This document shows positions 7,453 through 16,778 of a stretch of DNA of 32,968 bases, piece after piece. Each line of letters begins with the position of its first letter. Position 1 is the stretch's first letter. This stretch comes from Aquabacterium sp. Lineage in GTDB: Bacteria; Pseudomonadota; Gammaproteobacteria; Burkholderiales; Burkholderiaceae_C. The stretch is from NCBI RefSeq assembly GCF_004297345.1, contig NZ_SCTN01000485.1, positions 1 to 32,968 of the forward strand. The letters run 5' to 3'. The notes beneath the pieces are model-generated. The model worked only from the letters and a program-made list of their open reading frames with translations. It did not search any database and was not told where the DNA came from. The position numbers and the translations under genes are program-made.

Positions 7453-9048
7453 ATGCATCCGGTATTCGATTCCGCCCTCGTATGGTTCCGGCGCGACTTG
7501 CGCAGCACGGATCACGCCGCGCTCTACCACGCTTTGAAAAACGCCCGCAAAGTGTGGTGCGCCTTCGTGTTCGACACGGACATCCTGGATGAACTGCCTC
7601 GCTTTGACCGTCGCGTGGACTTCATCCACCGCAGTGTGATCGAGCTGGATCAGGCGCTGGAGGCGCTCGGCCAGCAGCATCCTCTGGCGCAATTGACCTC
7701 GTCAGCAGCGAGCGGCGCCACCACCGGCCTGATCGTGCGGCACGGCTCAGCCAAAGTCGAAATCCCGAAGCTGGCAGCGCAACTGGGCGTGCAGGCGGTT
7801 TACGCCAATCACGACGACGAACCTGCAGCACTGGAGCGCGATGCCTTCGTACGCGGCCCCTTGAGCAACATCGGCGTGGCCCTGTTCACCTCGAAAGACC
7901 ATGTGATCTTCGAGCGCAACGAGGTGCTCACAGGCAATGACTCGCCCTATGGCGTGTTCACGCCCTACAAGAACGCTTGGCTCAAGAAAATTGATCCTTT
8001 CTACGTCAAACCCTACCCTGTTGAACGCTTCAGCGCTCAATTTGCAACTATCCCAGCCAAAGTTCACCCCATTGGCCAAGCCAGAGTGCCGTCACTGAAA
8101 GCACTGGGCTTCGAAGAGGTGGGGTCGTTGAAGATCCCTGCCGGCATGAGCGGCGCCCAGGCCCTGCTGGACGACTTCCTGCACCGCATCGATCGTTATG
8201 ACGAAACGCGCAACTTCCCCGGTGTCAAAGGGCCCAGCTACCTGTCCACCCACCTGCGCTTTGGCACGGTGTCGATCCGCCAGCTCGCTGGCCTGGCATG
8301 GGAGCGCGCCAAAGCGGGCTCCTCAGGCGCGCAAACGTGGCTGTCGGAGCTGATCTGGCGCGATTTCTATCACCAGATCCTCTTCCACCATCCCCATGTG
8401 GTGGGCCAGGCTTACAAGCGCGAATACGACCTCATCAAGTGGGCCCACGGTGCGCACGCCGAGGCGAACTTCAAGGCCTGGTGCGAAGGGCAGACCGGCT
8501 ACCCGCTGGTGGATGCAGCCATGCGCCAGCTCAACGAGACAGGCTATATGCACAACCGCCTGCGCATGGTCGTGGCCAGCTTCCTCATCAAGGATCTGGG
8601 CATCGACTGGCGACGCGGCGAGGCCTACTTCGCCGAAAAGCTGCTGGACTTCGATCTGGCCGCCAACAACGGCGGCTGGCAGTGGGCGGCCTCCAGCGGC
8701 TGTGATGCCCAGCCCTGGTTCCGCATCTTCAACCCGATCAACCAGAGCGAGAAATTCGACCCGCAGGGCAAATTCATCCGGCGCTATGTGCCCGAGCTGG
8801 CCGCCCTGCCCGACCAGGCCTTGCATGCACCCTGGCTGGCTCGCCCGGCCGATCTGGCCAGTACGGATGATGTCGTGATCGGCCGCGACTACCCCAAACC
8901 ACTGGTGATGCACGATGTGGCGCGACAGGAAACGCTGGACCGCTATGCCGTGGTCAAAACGGTGACAGACAAGGACATCCAGAAGCTGGCGCGCAAGAAG
9001 GCACCACGCAAAACGGCCGCAAAGAAGAAAAGCGCGAACAGTACCTGA
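7453..9048 (+). CDS. phrB: Deoxyribodipyrimidine (CPD) photolyase
   Basis: FAD enzyme that uses blue light to split cyclobutane pyrimidine dimers. The N-terminal photolyase domain begins LVWFRRDLR and includes a typical antenna-binding fold. The C-terminal FAD domain has WLSELIWRDFY, the MHNRLRM helix and NNGGWQWAASSGCDAQP, hallmark residues of class I CPD photolyases. The ORF opens at 7390, but the ATG at 7453 places LVWFRRDLR at the usual distance and gives 531 residues; neither start has a clear Shine-Dalgarno. After the family's usual end there is a Lys/Arg/Ala-rich tail (KKAPRKTAAKKK). Monocistronic, divergent from yqgE, convergent with the GGDEF gene 20 bases away. Confidence 0.93.
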   Translation: MHPVFDSALVWFRRDLRSTDHAALYHALKNARKVWCAFVFDTDILDELPRFDRRVDFIHRSVIELDQALEALGQQHPLAQLTSSAASGATTGLIVRHGSAKVEIPKLAAQLGVQAVYANHDDEPAALERDAFVRGPLSNIGVALFTSKDHVIFERNEVLTGNDSPYGVFTPYKNAWLKKIDPFYVKPYPVERFSAQFATIPAKVHPIGQARVPSLKALGFEEVGSLKIPAGMSGAQALLDDFLHRIDRYDETRNFPGVKGPSYLSTHLRFGTVSIRQLAGLAWERAKAGSSGAQTWLSELIWRDFYHQILFHHPHVVGQAYKREYDLIKWAHGAHAEANFKAWCEGQTGYPLVDAAMRQLNETGYMHNRLRMVVASFLIKDLGIDWRRGEAYFAEKLLDFDLAANNGGWQWAASSGCDAQPWFRIFNPINQSEKFDPQGKFIRRYVPELAALPDQALHAPWLARPADLASTDDVVIGRDYPKPLVMHDVARQETLDRYAVVKTVTDKDIQKLARKKAPRKTAAKKKSANST

Positions 9049-9068
9049 GGCGCTGACGATACGCCGAC

Positions 9069-10178
9069 TTAGAACAGCTCGACGTCGCCGACGTGCGTGT
9101 CTTCCGACTTCAGCACACCTTCACGCACCAGCGCCTCGTAACACAGCACTTGATTGCGCCCCTGGTGCTTGGCTTGATAAACGCCCTGATCCGCACGGGA
9201 GAAGGACACGTTGGGCGTGTCCTTGTGCTCGATCTCGGTGAAGCCCACGCTCACCGTCACCCGGTTGATCTGCGGGAAAGGATAGGACTCGACGTTCTTG
9301 CGGAAGCGCTCGAAAGCGCCCATGGCATCGACCTCGGTACCGCCACGCAGCAAGATCACGAATTCCTCGCCGCCAAATCGGTACAGGCGATCGTAGTGAC
9401 GGAATGACTGGCGCATGATGCGCGCCACCAGCACCAGCACTTCATCACCGATCAGGTGGCCAAAACCATCGTTGACCTTCTTGAAGTGGTCGATGTCCAC
9501 CACGCCAAGCCAGTAGCCTGTTGCAGGAACCGAGCGGCGCTCGCCGGCCGGCACCTGGTAGGCGTCCGCCGTAACAGGCATCGAGGCCTTCAGAAACGTG
9601 GCATCGAAGGTCTGACGGTTGAGCAGCCCCGTCAAGGCATCACGCTGGCTGGATTCCAGCAAATTCTGGAAGTTGCCAAACACCTTGAGCAAGGTTTGTA
9701 TCGGGCGCAAGGATTGCAGCGAGAGGGGCTTTTCAGACCAGACCTCCAGCACACCAGGCAAACCCACTTCGACCAGCAAAGGCAATACCGTCACGTGCCG
9801 CAAGCCAGGCTCGGTCACCTCTTCACTCAATTCGGCCTGCTCCAGCAAGCGCGAATCCAGCACAGAGGCACGCATGGGATAGGCCGCCAGAGGGGGCAAA
9901 GACTCCAGATCCACCCAGGGCGGATCACTGACCGTCAATTGACCACGCCTGGCCAGGCCGCTGCACAGCCAGTGCCGAGGTTCGTCGTCGCGACCGACCA
10001 GGCGGTACACGCCCACACTGGTCACCGACAACAACTCCAGCACCCCCTGAGCCAGCGACACATCCAGCATCTCGCGATCGCGCTGAGCAGTCAGGGCCGC
10101 CAGATGGGAAATGGCATCCTCCACGACCGGTTGCACGGTCACGTGGTGTGATGGAGGAGGTGTGGTGTGCGCCAACAA
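9069..10178 (-). CDS. Diguanylate cyclase with N-terminal GAF-like sensor domain
   Basis: About 369 residues. The C-terminal half is a complete GGDEF domain: DALTGLLNR start, DIDHFKKVND Mg/GTP region and RFGGEEF active loop, so it should make c-di-GMP from two GTP. RHYD five residues before GGEEF is an intact inhibitory I-site. The N-terminal 170 residues resemble a GAF-type fold; no membrane segment is seen, so it is cytoplasmic. The track start is a TTG at 10178, 17 bases after the chpA stop; no good ribosome site supports any start, and GTG codons near residues 13-15 are alternatives. Same strand and spacing suggest it is the last gene of the Pil-Chp operon, linking that pathway to c-di-GMP (inference). 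Confidence 0.9.
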   Translation of the reverse strand: MLAHTTPPPSHHVTVQPVVEDAISHLAALTAQRDREMLDVSLAQGVLELLSVTSVGVYRLVGRDDEPRHWLCSGLARRGQLTVSDPPWVDLESLPPLAAYPMRASVLDSRLLEQAELSEEVTEPGLRHVTVLPLLVEVGLPGVLEVWSEKPLSLQSLRPIQTLLKVFGNFQNLLESSQRDALTGLLNRQTFDATFLKASMPVTADAYQVPAGERRSVPATGYWLGVVDIDHFKKVNDGFGHLIGDEVLVLVARIMRQSFRHYDRLYRFGGEEFVILLRGGTEVDAMGAFERFRKNVESYPFPQINRVTVSVGFTEIEHKDTPNVSFSRADQGVYQAKHQGRNQVLCYEALVREGVLKSEDTHVGDVELF

Positions 10179-10195
10179 GTCAGTACTACTGTGGA

Positions 10196-13100
10196 TCAGG
10201 CCACCACCTCATGCAGAGCGGCATAGCGGCCCACCAGGGCCAGCAGCTCTTCTTCACCATACGGTTTGCCCAGGTAGTGGTTCACACCCAGTTCGGTCGC
10301 ATAGTCACGATGCTTCTGAGCAATACGTGAGGTGATCATGATGACGGGCAGATCAGACAATTTTTGATCCGCACGGATGTTGCGTACGAGGTCGAAACCA
10401 TCCATGCGGGGCATTTCAATGTCCGACAGTATCACTGCGGGGCGCTCTTGTGCCAGCAATTCGAGGGCTTCCAACCCATCTTTTGCGAGCATCACGCGAT
10501 AACCTTCACGAGCTAGCAGGCGCTGGGTCACCTTGCGCACGGTCAAGGAGTCATCAACGACCAGCACAAGCGGGGTCTGCGCCTCCGTGGACTCCGTCAC
10601 GGTCTTGGCCGTTGGCTTGTTGTTAGGCAGCAGCCAACCGTCGAGCTCCGAGCCCGCTGCGGCCAGTGCTTGCGTCGTCTGAGCCTGAGCGCGGTCACCG
10701 TACACGGTCGCCAAAGCCACCGGGTTGTAGATCAGCGACACGGCGCCCGATGCCAGCAGCGTCATCCCGGCCAGGCCAGGCAAGCGAGCCAGTTGCGGCC
10801 CCAGGTTCTTGACGACCACTTCCTGGTTGCCCAGCACTTCGTCGACGTGCAGCGCAATACGTTGCTGCGCCGAGCGCACGATCACGATCGGCAGGCTACG
10901 GCCACCTTCCATGCCGCGCGGACTGAAGTCCAGCAGCGAGCCCAGCCAGTAGAACGGCAGCACCAGATCGGCAAAGCCGTAGGAGCCTTGCTTGTAGGCC
11001 TGCTCAACCTCTTGCGGACGCGCGCGACGCACCATCTCGATCAGATGGGTTGGCACGGCGATGTTGATGGCGCCACAACGCAGCATCACCACCTTCGTGA
11101 CAGCCGTGGTCAGCGGCAGGATCAGCGTGAAGCTGGTGCCCTTGCCTGCCGAGGTCGCCGTTTCGATGCGACCGCCCATGGCGTTCACTTCGGATCGGAC
11201 CACGTCCATGCCGATGCCACGACCAGCCAGCTCGGTGACCGACTCGGCCGTCGAGAAGCCGGAGGTGAAGATCAGTTGAGACAGTTCGGCTTCGCTGGGC
11301 GTGTCATCCGGCAGCAGCAGGCCCATGGCCACCGCACGCTTGCGGATGCGCTCCAGGTTCAGGCCGGAACCGTCATCACGGAACTCGATGGCCACTTCGT
11401 TGCCCTCATGGCGCAGGGCCACGATGACCTGACCGGCGGCATCCTTGCCTGCGGCCGTGCGTGCAGCCGCATCCTCGATACCGTGGGTGATGCAGTTACG
11501 CAGCAAGTGCTCGAAGGAGCCTGTCATGCGTTCCAGCACGCCGCGGTCGATTTCCGTGGAACCGCCCACAATGTCCAGACGCACCTGTTTGCCGGTTTCC
11601 TTGGCCGCCTGGCGCACCACGCGGTACAAGCGATCAGACAGGCCGTCGAACTCCACCATGCGGGTGCGCAGCAGATCGTCCTGCAGGTCACGCGTCAGGC
11701 GGGCCTGGGCGGCCAACTGGTCTTCTGCCGTTTCAAGGTTGCGCTGCAAGGTGCGCTGCACGGTGGCCACGTCGTTCACCGACTCGGCCATCATGCGGGT
11801 CAACTCCTGGAATCGCGTGTAGCGGTCAAACTCCAGTGGATCGAAGTTCTGGCTCTGTGCACGGGCTGCTTCCATGCGGGTGCTCAGCTGGGTTTCAGCT
11901 TGCAACTCGATGTCACGCAGTTGTTGGCGCAGACGCTCCAGGTTGTCCGTCAGGTCGGTCAACGAACCGCGAATCTGCCCGACCTGCGATTGCAAGCGCG
12001 TGCGGGTGATACTGACTTCACCCGCGTGGTTGACCAGGCGATCCAGCAACTGAGGGCGCACGCGCACCACGGCTTGCGAAGGCGCATGGGCATGCTCGCG
12101 GTCCAGCCGCGCGGTCGGGCCTTGCGCGGCCCGAGGCAAGGTGCCCCAGTCGATCGGTGCCAGCTTGACCTCGGGTTGCTGGCGAGACGTGATCGGCGAC
12201 ACCACCTCGGATGCCACCTCAGGTGCAGCGACTTCAACCGGCGCTGCTGTCGATGGCTCGACAAGCTCGCGCGCTGGCGCCGCGCTCAAACGCTCAGGCG
12301 CGGCCACCACGGGCTCGGCTGGCGGCAAGTCGCGGTTGACCTGCTCGTCATAGCTTTGCGCATCATTGGCACGCAAGGCTTCGAACACTTCAACCAGCCG
12401 GTCGACGCGCCCTTCCAACGGGGCGATGTCGGCGTGCGTGATTTGATCGGACGCCAACAGGCGCTCGATCGTCGATTCCATTCGGTGAGCCAGTTCACCC
12501 AAACGCATGGCACCGGCCAGGCGTGCACCACCCTTGAACGTATGCAAGGTACGCATGCAGGCCGCCGCGGCCGCCGGGTGATCCGGCATCTCCAGCCACT
12601 GGCGCGTCTGGCTGGCCAATTGAGGCAGCAATTCCTGCGCTTCTTCCTCGAAAATCGGGAACAAGTCAGGATCGACGTTGTCCTGCGCATCGATGTCGGA
12701 CTCATCATCCCAATGCACCGGACCAGCCCCCGTCAGCGGCTGCGATGTCGACAGGCCTGATTGCAAGGGATCGGTATCAGCCGACAGGGGCGACAACTCA
12801 CGGAACTCGGCCACACCCAAAGGCGCAGGCTGGGTGACCTCGACCTCTTCAGCCGAGCGAACCAGGCGCAGGTGCGGGCGGGCATCCTCGACTGGCAGAT
12901 CACCCAGCTGAGAATCGCTCAAGACGATGGCTTCAGCGTCTTGCGGAGCTGGCGCAAAAGGATCGGTCTGTGCGTCGCTGGCGGCCTCGTCATCGAGGTC
13001 ACTGACCAGGCTACGCGCTTCGATGCGGCGCGAGGCGTCGTGGTCGTACCACTCCAGGCGGCGCATCAACTCATCTGATGGCGTCTTGAGGAAACCTGCC

Positions 13101-16100
13101 GCGAACTGATGCAGCAAGCGACGGATTTCTTCTGCTGCCTCGTTGAACAGGGCAGCGGCCTCGGTTTCGCCACCACCCAGCGCTTGCGAACGCATCAAGG
13201 CGTGCTCCAGCAAGCGGGCCAGTTGAGACAACTCGGTATAGCCCACGGTGCCGGAGTTACCTGCCAGCGAGTGCGCCAGCGCAATGGCCTCGTCGCTCAC
13301 AGGACGGTGCAACTCAAGCGCCCACTCGCCCAGCGCAGTGGACAAGCGGCGAGATTGCTCGTCTGCTTCGTTCAGGTAGATGTTGAACAGCGGGATGCTG
13401 ATGCGCAGCGGCCCCACCACCTTGACCTGTTCGTCCGCACTCTCTGCATCAGGCGAAGGATCGGCATCAACAGGCACATCGACCGCATCAAAGCCAGCGG
13501 GCTCGACAGGGATCACGACATCCAGATCGGCGGCCTGAGTGGGATCGTCATCGTCCAGGATCACGACCTCTTTGGGATCGGTCAGTTCGACCTCACCCAA
13601 TGGCGCTTCTTCAATCTGCTCATGCTCCGAATACAGCGCAGCAGGCGCGGACGGTGCGTGAATGGTTTCAACTTCGATACCGCTTGCCGCATCAGGCAGC
13701 ACAAGCTCATTGGCAGGAGAAGCCAGATCCAGCACGATCAACTCGTGATCGGGCACAGGCTCGGGCATCAGCGACTGAGGCTGAGTGTCAACCTCAGGCA
13801 AGGCATCCAGATCGAGAACGGTGTCTGACTCAGGGACGTCGATATCCAGCAAAGTGACATCGACATGAGGCAGCTCATGGACATCTTGACCAGACTGCGG
13901 CGGCAGATCAGGCAAGTCCAAATCGTCGAACGACAGTGTCTCGACAACCGGCAGGGACTCGGCCTTGATCTCGTCGACAGCCTGACCCAGGGAGGGCAAC
14001 TCCCAATCGGGCTCGGTGAAGGACTCGGTGAAAGCGGGGCGAGGCTCAGCCTGCAACGCAGGCGCCGGCTCGATCTCTTCTACGTCCGGCAGTTCGGGCT
14101 GAATCGGCTCGGCCAGTACTGCAATGACGGGCTCTGGCGGTTCTTCTGGCAGGCTCTCCGCCTCGGCTGCCGGCGCGGCACCCGTTTCAGCAATGGCACG
14201 GCGCTCACCGCGCAGGCGCAAGGCATCGGCCACATCGATCACAGGCTGAGCAGACCAACCCTTGTCCTGCTTGGCAGAGATGGCATCTGTCCACAGTGCA
14301 AAGTGGCCCAGCACATCAGCCGTCACGGCTTGCAGATCGGCACTGGCAGGCTCTTGCGATGCCAGCCAGGCGTTGTACATCTGCTCGCAAGCCCAACCAG
14401 CCTCGCCATACTCCTTGAGTCCCACCATGCGGGAACTGCCCTTGAGCGTGTGGAACCCGCGGCGCACGGCTGTCAGCGAACCCACATCATCGGGCTGTGA
14501 AGCCAGATGAACCAAGGCCTGCTGCATGTTGTCGATGACCTCGCGCGCTTCCTCCAGGAAGATGTCGCGCATTTCATCGTCTTCTTCCAAACCCGTTTCC
14601 TCAGGCGCAGCCGCAGCGGGCGCCAGAGACAGCGGCGCCTGCGGCGGGAACTGTGGCTCGGGCTGCAGGGTTTCGGCGTCAGACACCGATTGCGTGAAGT
14701 CGCTCAGCACCTGCGAGACCTGCTCGCGGGCAGCGGCCAGAGCCGTTTCGTCCTCGCTGGCCTGAGCGGATTCCAGAGCGGCCTGTGCCGCTGCCACGCT
14801 CTCGGCCAGCCCAGCCTGCTCCTGCACGTGCTGCGTGTCAGCCAGCTTCTGCAGTTGCTCGGAGACCTCGGTCAGGGAAGCGTCATCACGCTCCAGCACC
14901 TCGGCCACCTCTTCGGCCACCGCGTGTGCTTCCTCCTGCTGCACATGCTGCGCAACAAACTCTACCGGGTCAGCCTGGGTTTTTTTTTCCCGGCCCATCA
15001 CGGGCGCCAGCACGCCAGTGGCTTCGTCCATGGTGAACAGGGACTTGGCCAGCGCGGGCTGCACGCCCATCATGTCGATCAGGAAGCCCAGTGCGCCCAG
15101 ATTGGTAGCCAGGCGATCGAACACGCCATCCTGCGCAGCCTGATCCAGATCGGCATCAGGCACCAGCAGGTGATCCACGGCTTCGCGCATGCGCACGGTG
15201 GCGTGCGCCGCGACATCCAGGCCCAGCACGGCCAGCACGCCGCGCATGGATTGCAATTGCGAAGGCACATTGACCAGCGGGGTCACGTCCTTGGGATCGC
15301 GGAAGAACTGATCGATGTGCTTTTCGCAATCGCTCAGGGTGTTGCGCAACTCTTGCACCACACTGCCAATGGTCTGGCGATCGGAGACACGGCGATACAG
15401 CGCTTCCATCCAGGCTTCCAGCGGCTGGGCTTCATGGCCTTCGCTGATGTTCTGAATGCGCTGAGCCAGGCGCTGCACGCGCTGCTGCTGATCCGGATTG
15501 TCGAACTCGCCGTCCTCCAGCGAAGCTTCCAGGTAAAGCAGGCTGGTAGCCACTTCCATGGCCAACGCAGGAGCCGGTGCCTGAGCCGCCTGCACGGTGG
15601 TCTGCACGGCATGGGTCAAGGCATCAGCCAGCACCTGCCCGTCAGGGAACAGGCGGCGCAGGGAGTCGGCCACCAGCGAGAACTGCTCGTTCAAACCACC
15701 CAGGCGCAAAAGCTCGCCTGCCGCGACGGCAGACCAGCCATCCTTGGCACCGGCCACGCGCTTGAGGGCCTGTGCCACCCAGGCGGGGTCGTACTTGCCC
15801 AGCGCCGAGGCCTGCAGATCCACAGGCTTGTGGCGCTCCAGACCAAATGTGCGGCGCACACGGGCCAGCACGGAGTGCTCGGCAGCAGGCACATCAGAGG
15901 CCTGCGCGCAGAAGAACAGGAGTTCATTGGCCAGTCGGTCAGACGGCGTGGCGTTGCCCTTGACCAGCACACGCAACTGGCTGAGCAGTTGCGACAGCAC
16001 ACGCTTGGCGTGCACGGTCAGGGGCACATGGGCGCCGGCCAGACCTTCCAGGAAACCGCTGGCCAGCATCCACGTGGCCGATTCGCGGTGCGCGGATCGC

Positions 16101-16762
16101 TGCACGGCGCCACTGGCCAATGCGGCGCACAGATCGGCCAAAGCCACAGCATCAGCGGGCTGATTGCGCTTGAGCAGGTTCAGCAGGCCGGTTTCGAAAT
16201 CATCAACAGTGCGCGCATCGGCCGCACGGGCCGACACGTTCTCAGGCGGTGCCAGCGGCGCCTCCAGAGACAGATCAGGCCAGTCCTGCGACCACAGATC
16301 GGTGGGACGAGGCAACACACTGCCCACGCGGGCCATCAACGCCTCATATTGAGGAAACAGCGCCATGGCCGAAACAGGCTTGCCAGCCAGTCGGCGGCTC
16401 ACGTAATCGAGCAGCGCAAACGACGCCTTCTCGACGTCGCGCACCGCATCTTCGGTGATGGACTGTGGACGATTGACGAACTTCTGGACCACCGCTTCGG
16501 CGGCACGCAACAAGGTGGCACCAGCAGGCACACCAGCCAACTCCAGCGCACCCACACCCTGGTGGATCTGCTGACGGGCCGTGCGCAGGATCGCAGGGTC
16601 CATGGCGTCCATGTCGGACAGCCCGGCTGATGTCACATCCTTGAGGCAACGATGCAGCGCCTTGTGTGCCGAGTCCAGCGACTTGCGCAGTTCCTCATGC
16701 ACCCAGGCCAATGCACTGAGGTCGTCAGATGGCGAGGGATCGTCGTGGTGCAAGCTGTCCAT
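10196..16762 (-). CDS. chpA: ChpA/PilL-type hybrid chemosensory histidine kinase with multiple Hpt domains
   Basis: A 2188-residue CheA-family kinase of the type IV pilus chemosensory pathway. Visible in order: an N-terminal Hpt-like helix bundle with H67; a degenerate Hpt-like unit in which Q504 replaces histidine (LQSMRG); Hpt with H771 (HTLKGSS); a long acidic Pro/Glu/Asp linker (about 860-1110); Hpt with H1164 (HSLAGNS); Hpt with H1407 (HTFKGGA); dimerisation helices from about 1590; the ATPase domain with N-box HLLRNCITHG (about 1755), DDGSGL and GRGIGMDVV; a CheW-like domain; and a receiver with VDDSLTVRK, acceptor D2114 and the GKP lysine. A run of nine A lies in the coding strand at 14988-14980. 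The gene follows pilJ by 16 bases. Pseudomonas ChpA has a comparable multi-Hpt design. Confidence 0.95.
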   Translation of the reverse strand: MDSLHHDDPSPSDDLSALAWVHEELRKSLDSAHKALHRCLKDVTSAGLSDMDAMDPAILRTARQQIHQGVGALELAGVPAGATLLRAAEAVVQKFVNRPQSITEDAVRDVEKASFALLDYVSRRLAGKPVSAMALFPQYEALMARVGSVLPRPTDLWSQDWPDLSLEAPLAPPENVSARAADARTVDDFETGLLNLLKRNQPADAVALADLCAALASGAVQRSAHRESATWMLASGFLEGLAGAHVPLTVHAKRVLSQLLSQLRVLVKGNATPSDRLANELLFFCAQASDVPAAEHSVLARVRRTFGLERHKPVDLQASALGKYDPAWVAQALKRVAGAKDGWSAVAAGELLRLGGLNEQFSLVADSLRRLFPDGQVLADALTHAVQTTVQAAQAPAPALAMEVATSLLYLEASLEDGEFDNPDQQQRVQRLAQRIQNISEGHEAQPLEAWMEALYRRVSDRQTIGSVVQELRNTLSDCEKHIDQFFRDPKDVTPLVNVPSQLQSMRGVLAVLGLDVAAHATVRMREAVDHLLVPDADLDQAAQDGVFDRLATNLGALGFLIDMMGVQPALAKSLFTMDEATGVLAPVMGREKKTQADPVEFVAQHVQQEEAHAVAEEVAEVLERDDASLTEVSEQLQKLADTQHVQEQAGLAESVAAAQAALESAQASEDETALAAAREQVSQVLSDFTQSVSDAETLQPEPQFPPQAPLSLAPAAAAPEETGLEEDDEMRDIFLEEAREVIDNMQQALVHLASQPDDVGSLTAVRRGFHTLKGSSRMVGLKEYGEAGWACEQMYNAWLASQEPASADLQAVTADVLGHFALWTDAISAKQDKGWSAQPVIDVADALRLRGERRAIAETGAAPAAEAESLPEEPPEPVIAVLAEPIQPELPDVEEIEPAPALQAEPRPAFTESFTEPDWELPSLGQAVDEIKAESLPVVETLSFDDLDLPDLPPQSGQDVHELPHVDVTLLDIDVPESDTVLDLDALPEVDTQPQSLMPEPVPDHELIVLDLASPANELVLPDAASGIEVETIHAPSAPAALYSEHEQIEEAPLGEVELTDPKEVVILDDDDPTQAADLDVVIPVEPAGFDAVDVPVDADPSPDAESADEQVKVVGPLRISIPLFNIYLNEADEQSRRLSTALGEWALELHRPVSDEAIALAHSLAGNSGTVGYTELSQLARLLEHALMRSQALGGGETEAAALFNEAAEEIRRLLHQFAAGFLKTPSDELMRRLEWYDHDASRRIEARSLVSDLDDEAASDAQTDPFAPAPQDAEAIVLSDSQLGDLPVEDARPHLRLVRSAEEVEVTQPAPLGVAEFRELSPLSADTDPLQSGLSTSQPLTGAGPVHWDDESDIDAQDNVDPDLFPIFEEEAQELLPQLASQTRQWLEMPDHPAAAAACMRTLHTFKGGARLAGAMRLGELAHRMESTIERLLASDQITHADIAPLEGRVDRLVEVFEALRANDAQSYDEQVNRDLPPAEPVVAAPERLSAAPARELVEPSTAAPVEVAAPEVASEVVSPITSRQQPEVKLAPIDWGTLPRAAQGPTARLDREHAHAPSQAVVRVRPQLLDRLVNHAGEVSITRTRLQSQVGQIRGSLTDLTDNLERLRQQLRDIELQAETQLSTRMEAARAQSQNFDPLEFDRYTRFQELTRMMAESVNDVATVQRTLQRNLETAEDQLAAQARLTRDLQDDLLRTRMVEFDGLSDRLYRVVRQAAKETGKQVRLDIVGGSTEIDRGVLERMTGSFEHLLRNCITHGIEDAAARTAAGKDAAGQVIVALRHEGNEVAIEFRDDGSGLNLERIRKRAVAMGLLLPDDTPSEAELSQLIFTSGFSTAESVTELAGRGIGMDVVRSEVNAMGGRIETATSAGKGTSFTLILPLTTAVTKVVMLRCGAINIAVPTHLIEMVRRARPQEVEQAYKQGSYGFADLVLPFYWLGSLLDFSPRGMEGGRSLPIVIVRSAQQRIALHVDEVLGNQEVVVKNLGPQLARLPGLAGMTLLASGAVSLIYNPVALATVYGDRAQAQTTQALAAAGSELDGWLLPNNKPTAKTVTESTEAQTPLVLVVDDSLTVRKVTQRLLAREGYRVMLAKDGLEALELLAQERPAVILSDIEMPRMDGFDLVRNIRADQKLSDLPVIMITSRIAQKHRDYATELGVNHYLGKPYGEEELLALVGRYAALHEVVA
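14980..14988 (-). repeat. A9 homopolymer within chpA
   Basis: Nine consecutive A on the coding strand (T9 on the plus strand) encoding part of REKKTQ at about residues 592-595, between the degenerate Hpt-like unit and the H771 Hpt. Such a run is rare in this high-G+C sequence and is a known type of slippage site for polymerase or reverse-phase switching; no effect is shown here. Confidence 0.8.
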
Positions 16763-16778
16763 GGGTCAATGCGCTCTC

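Noticed and set aside
10670-12760. 696-residue plus-strand ORF opposite the chpA kinase core
   Set aside because: Same reason; the opposite strand encodes the conserved N-, G1- and G2-boxes.
14507-16630. 707-residue plus-strand ORF opposite chpA
   Set aside because: Antisense shadow of the chpA frame in high-G+C DNA; sequence is His/Gln/Arg-rich with no family motifs, while the minus frame has full Hpt, kinase and receiver motifs.
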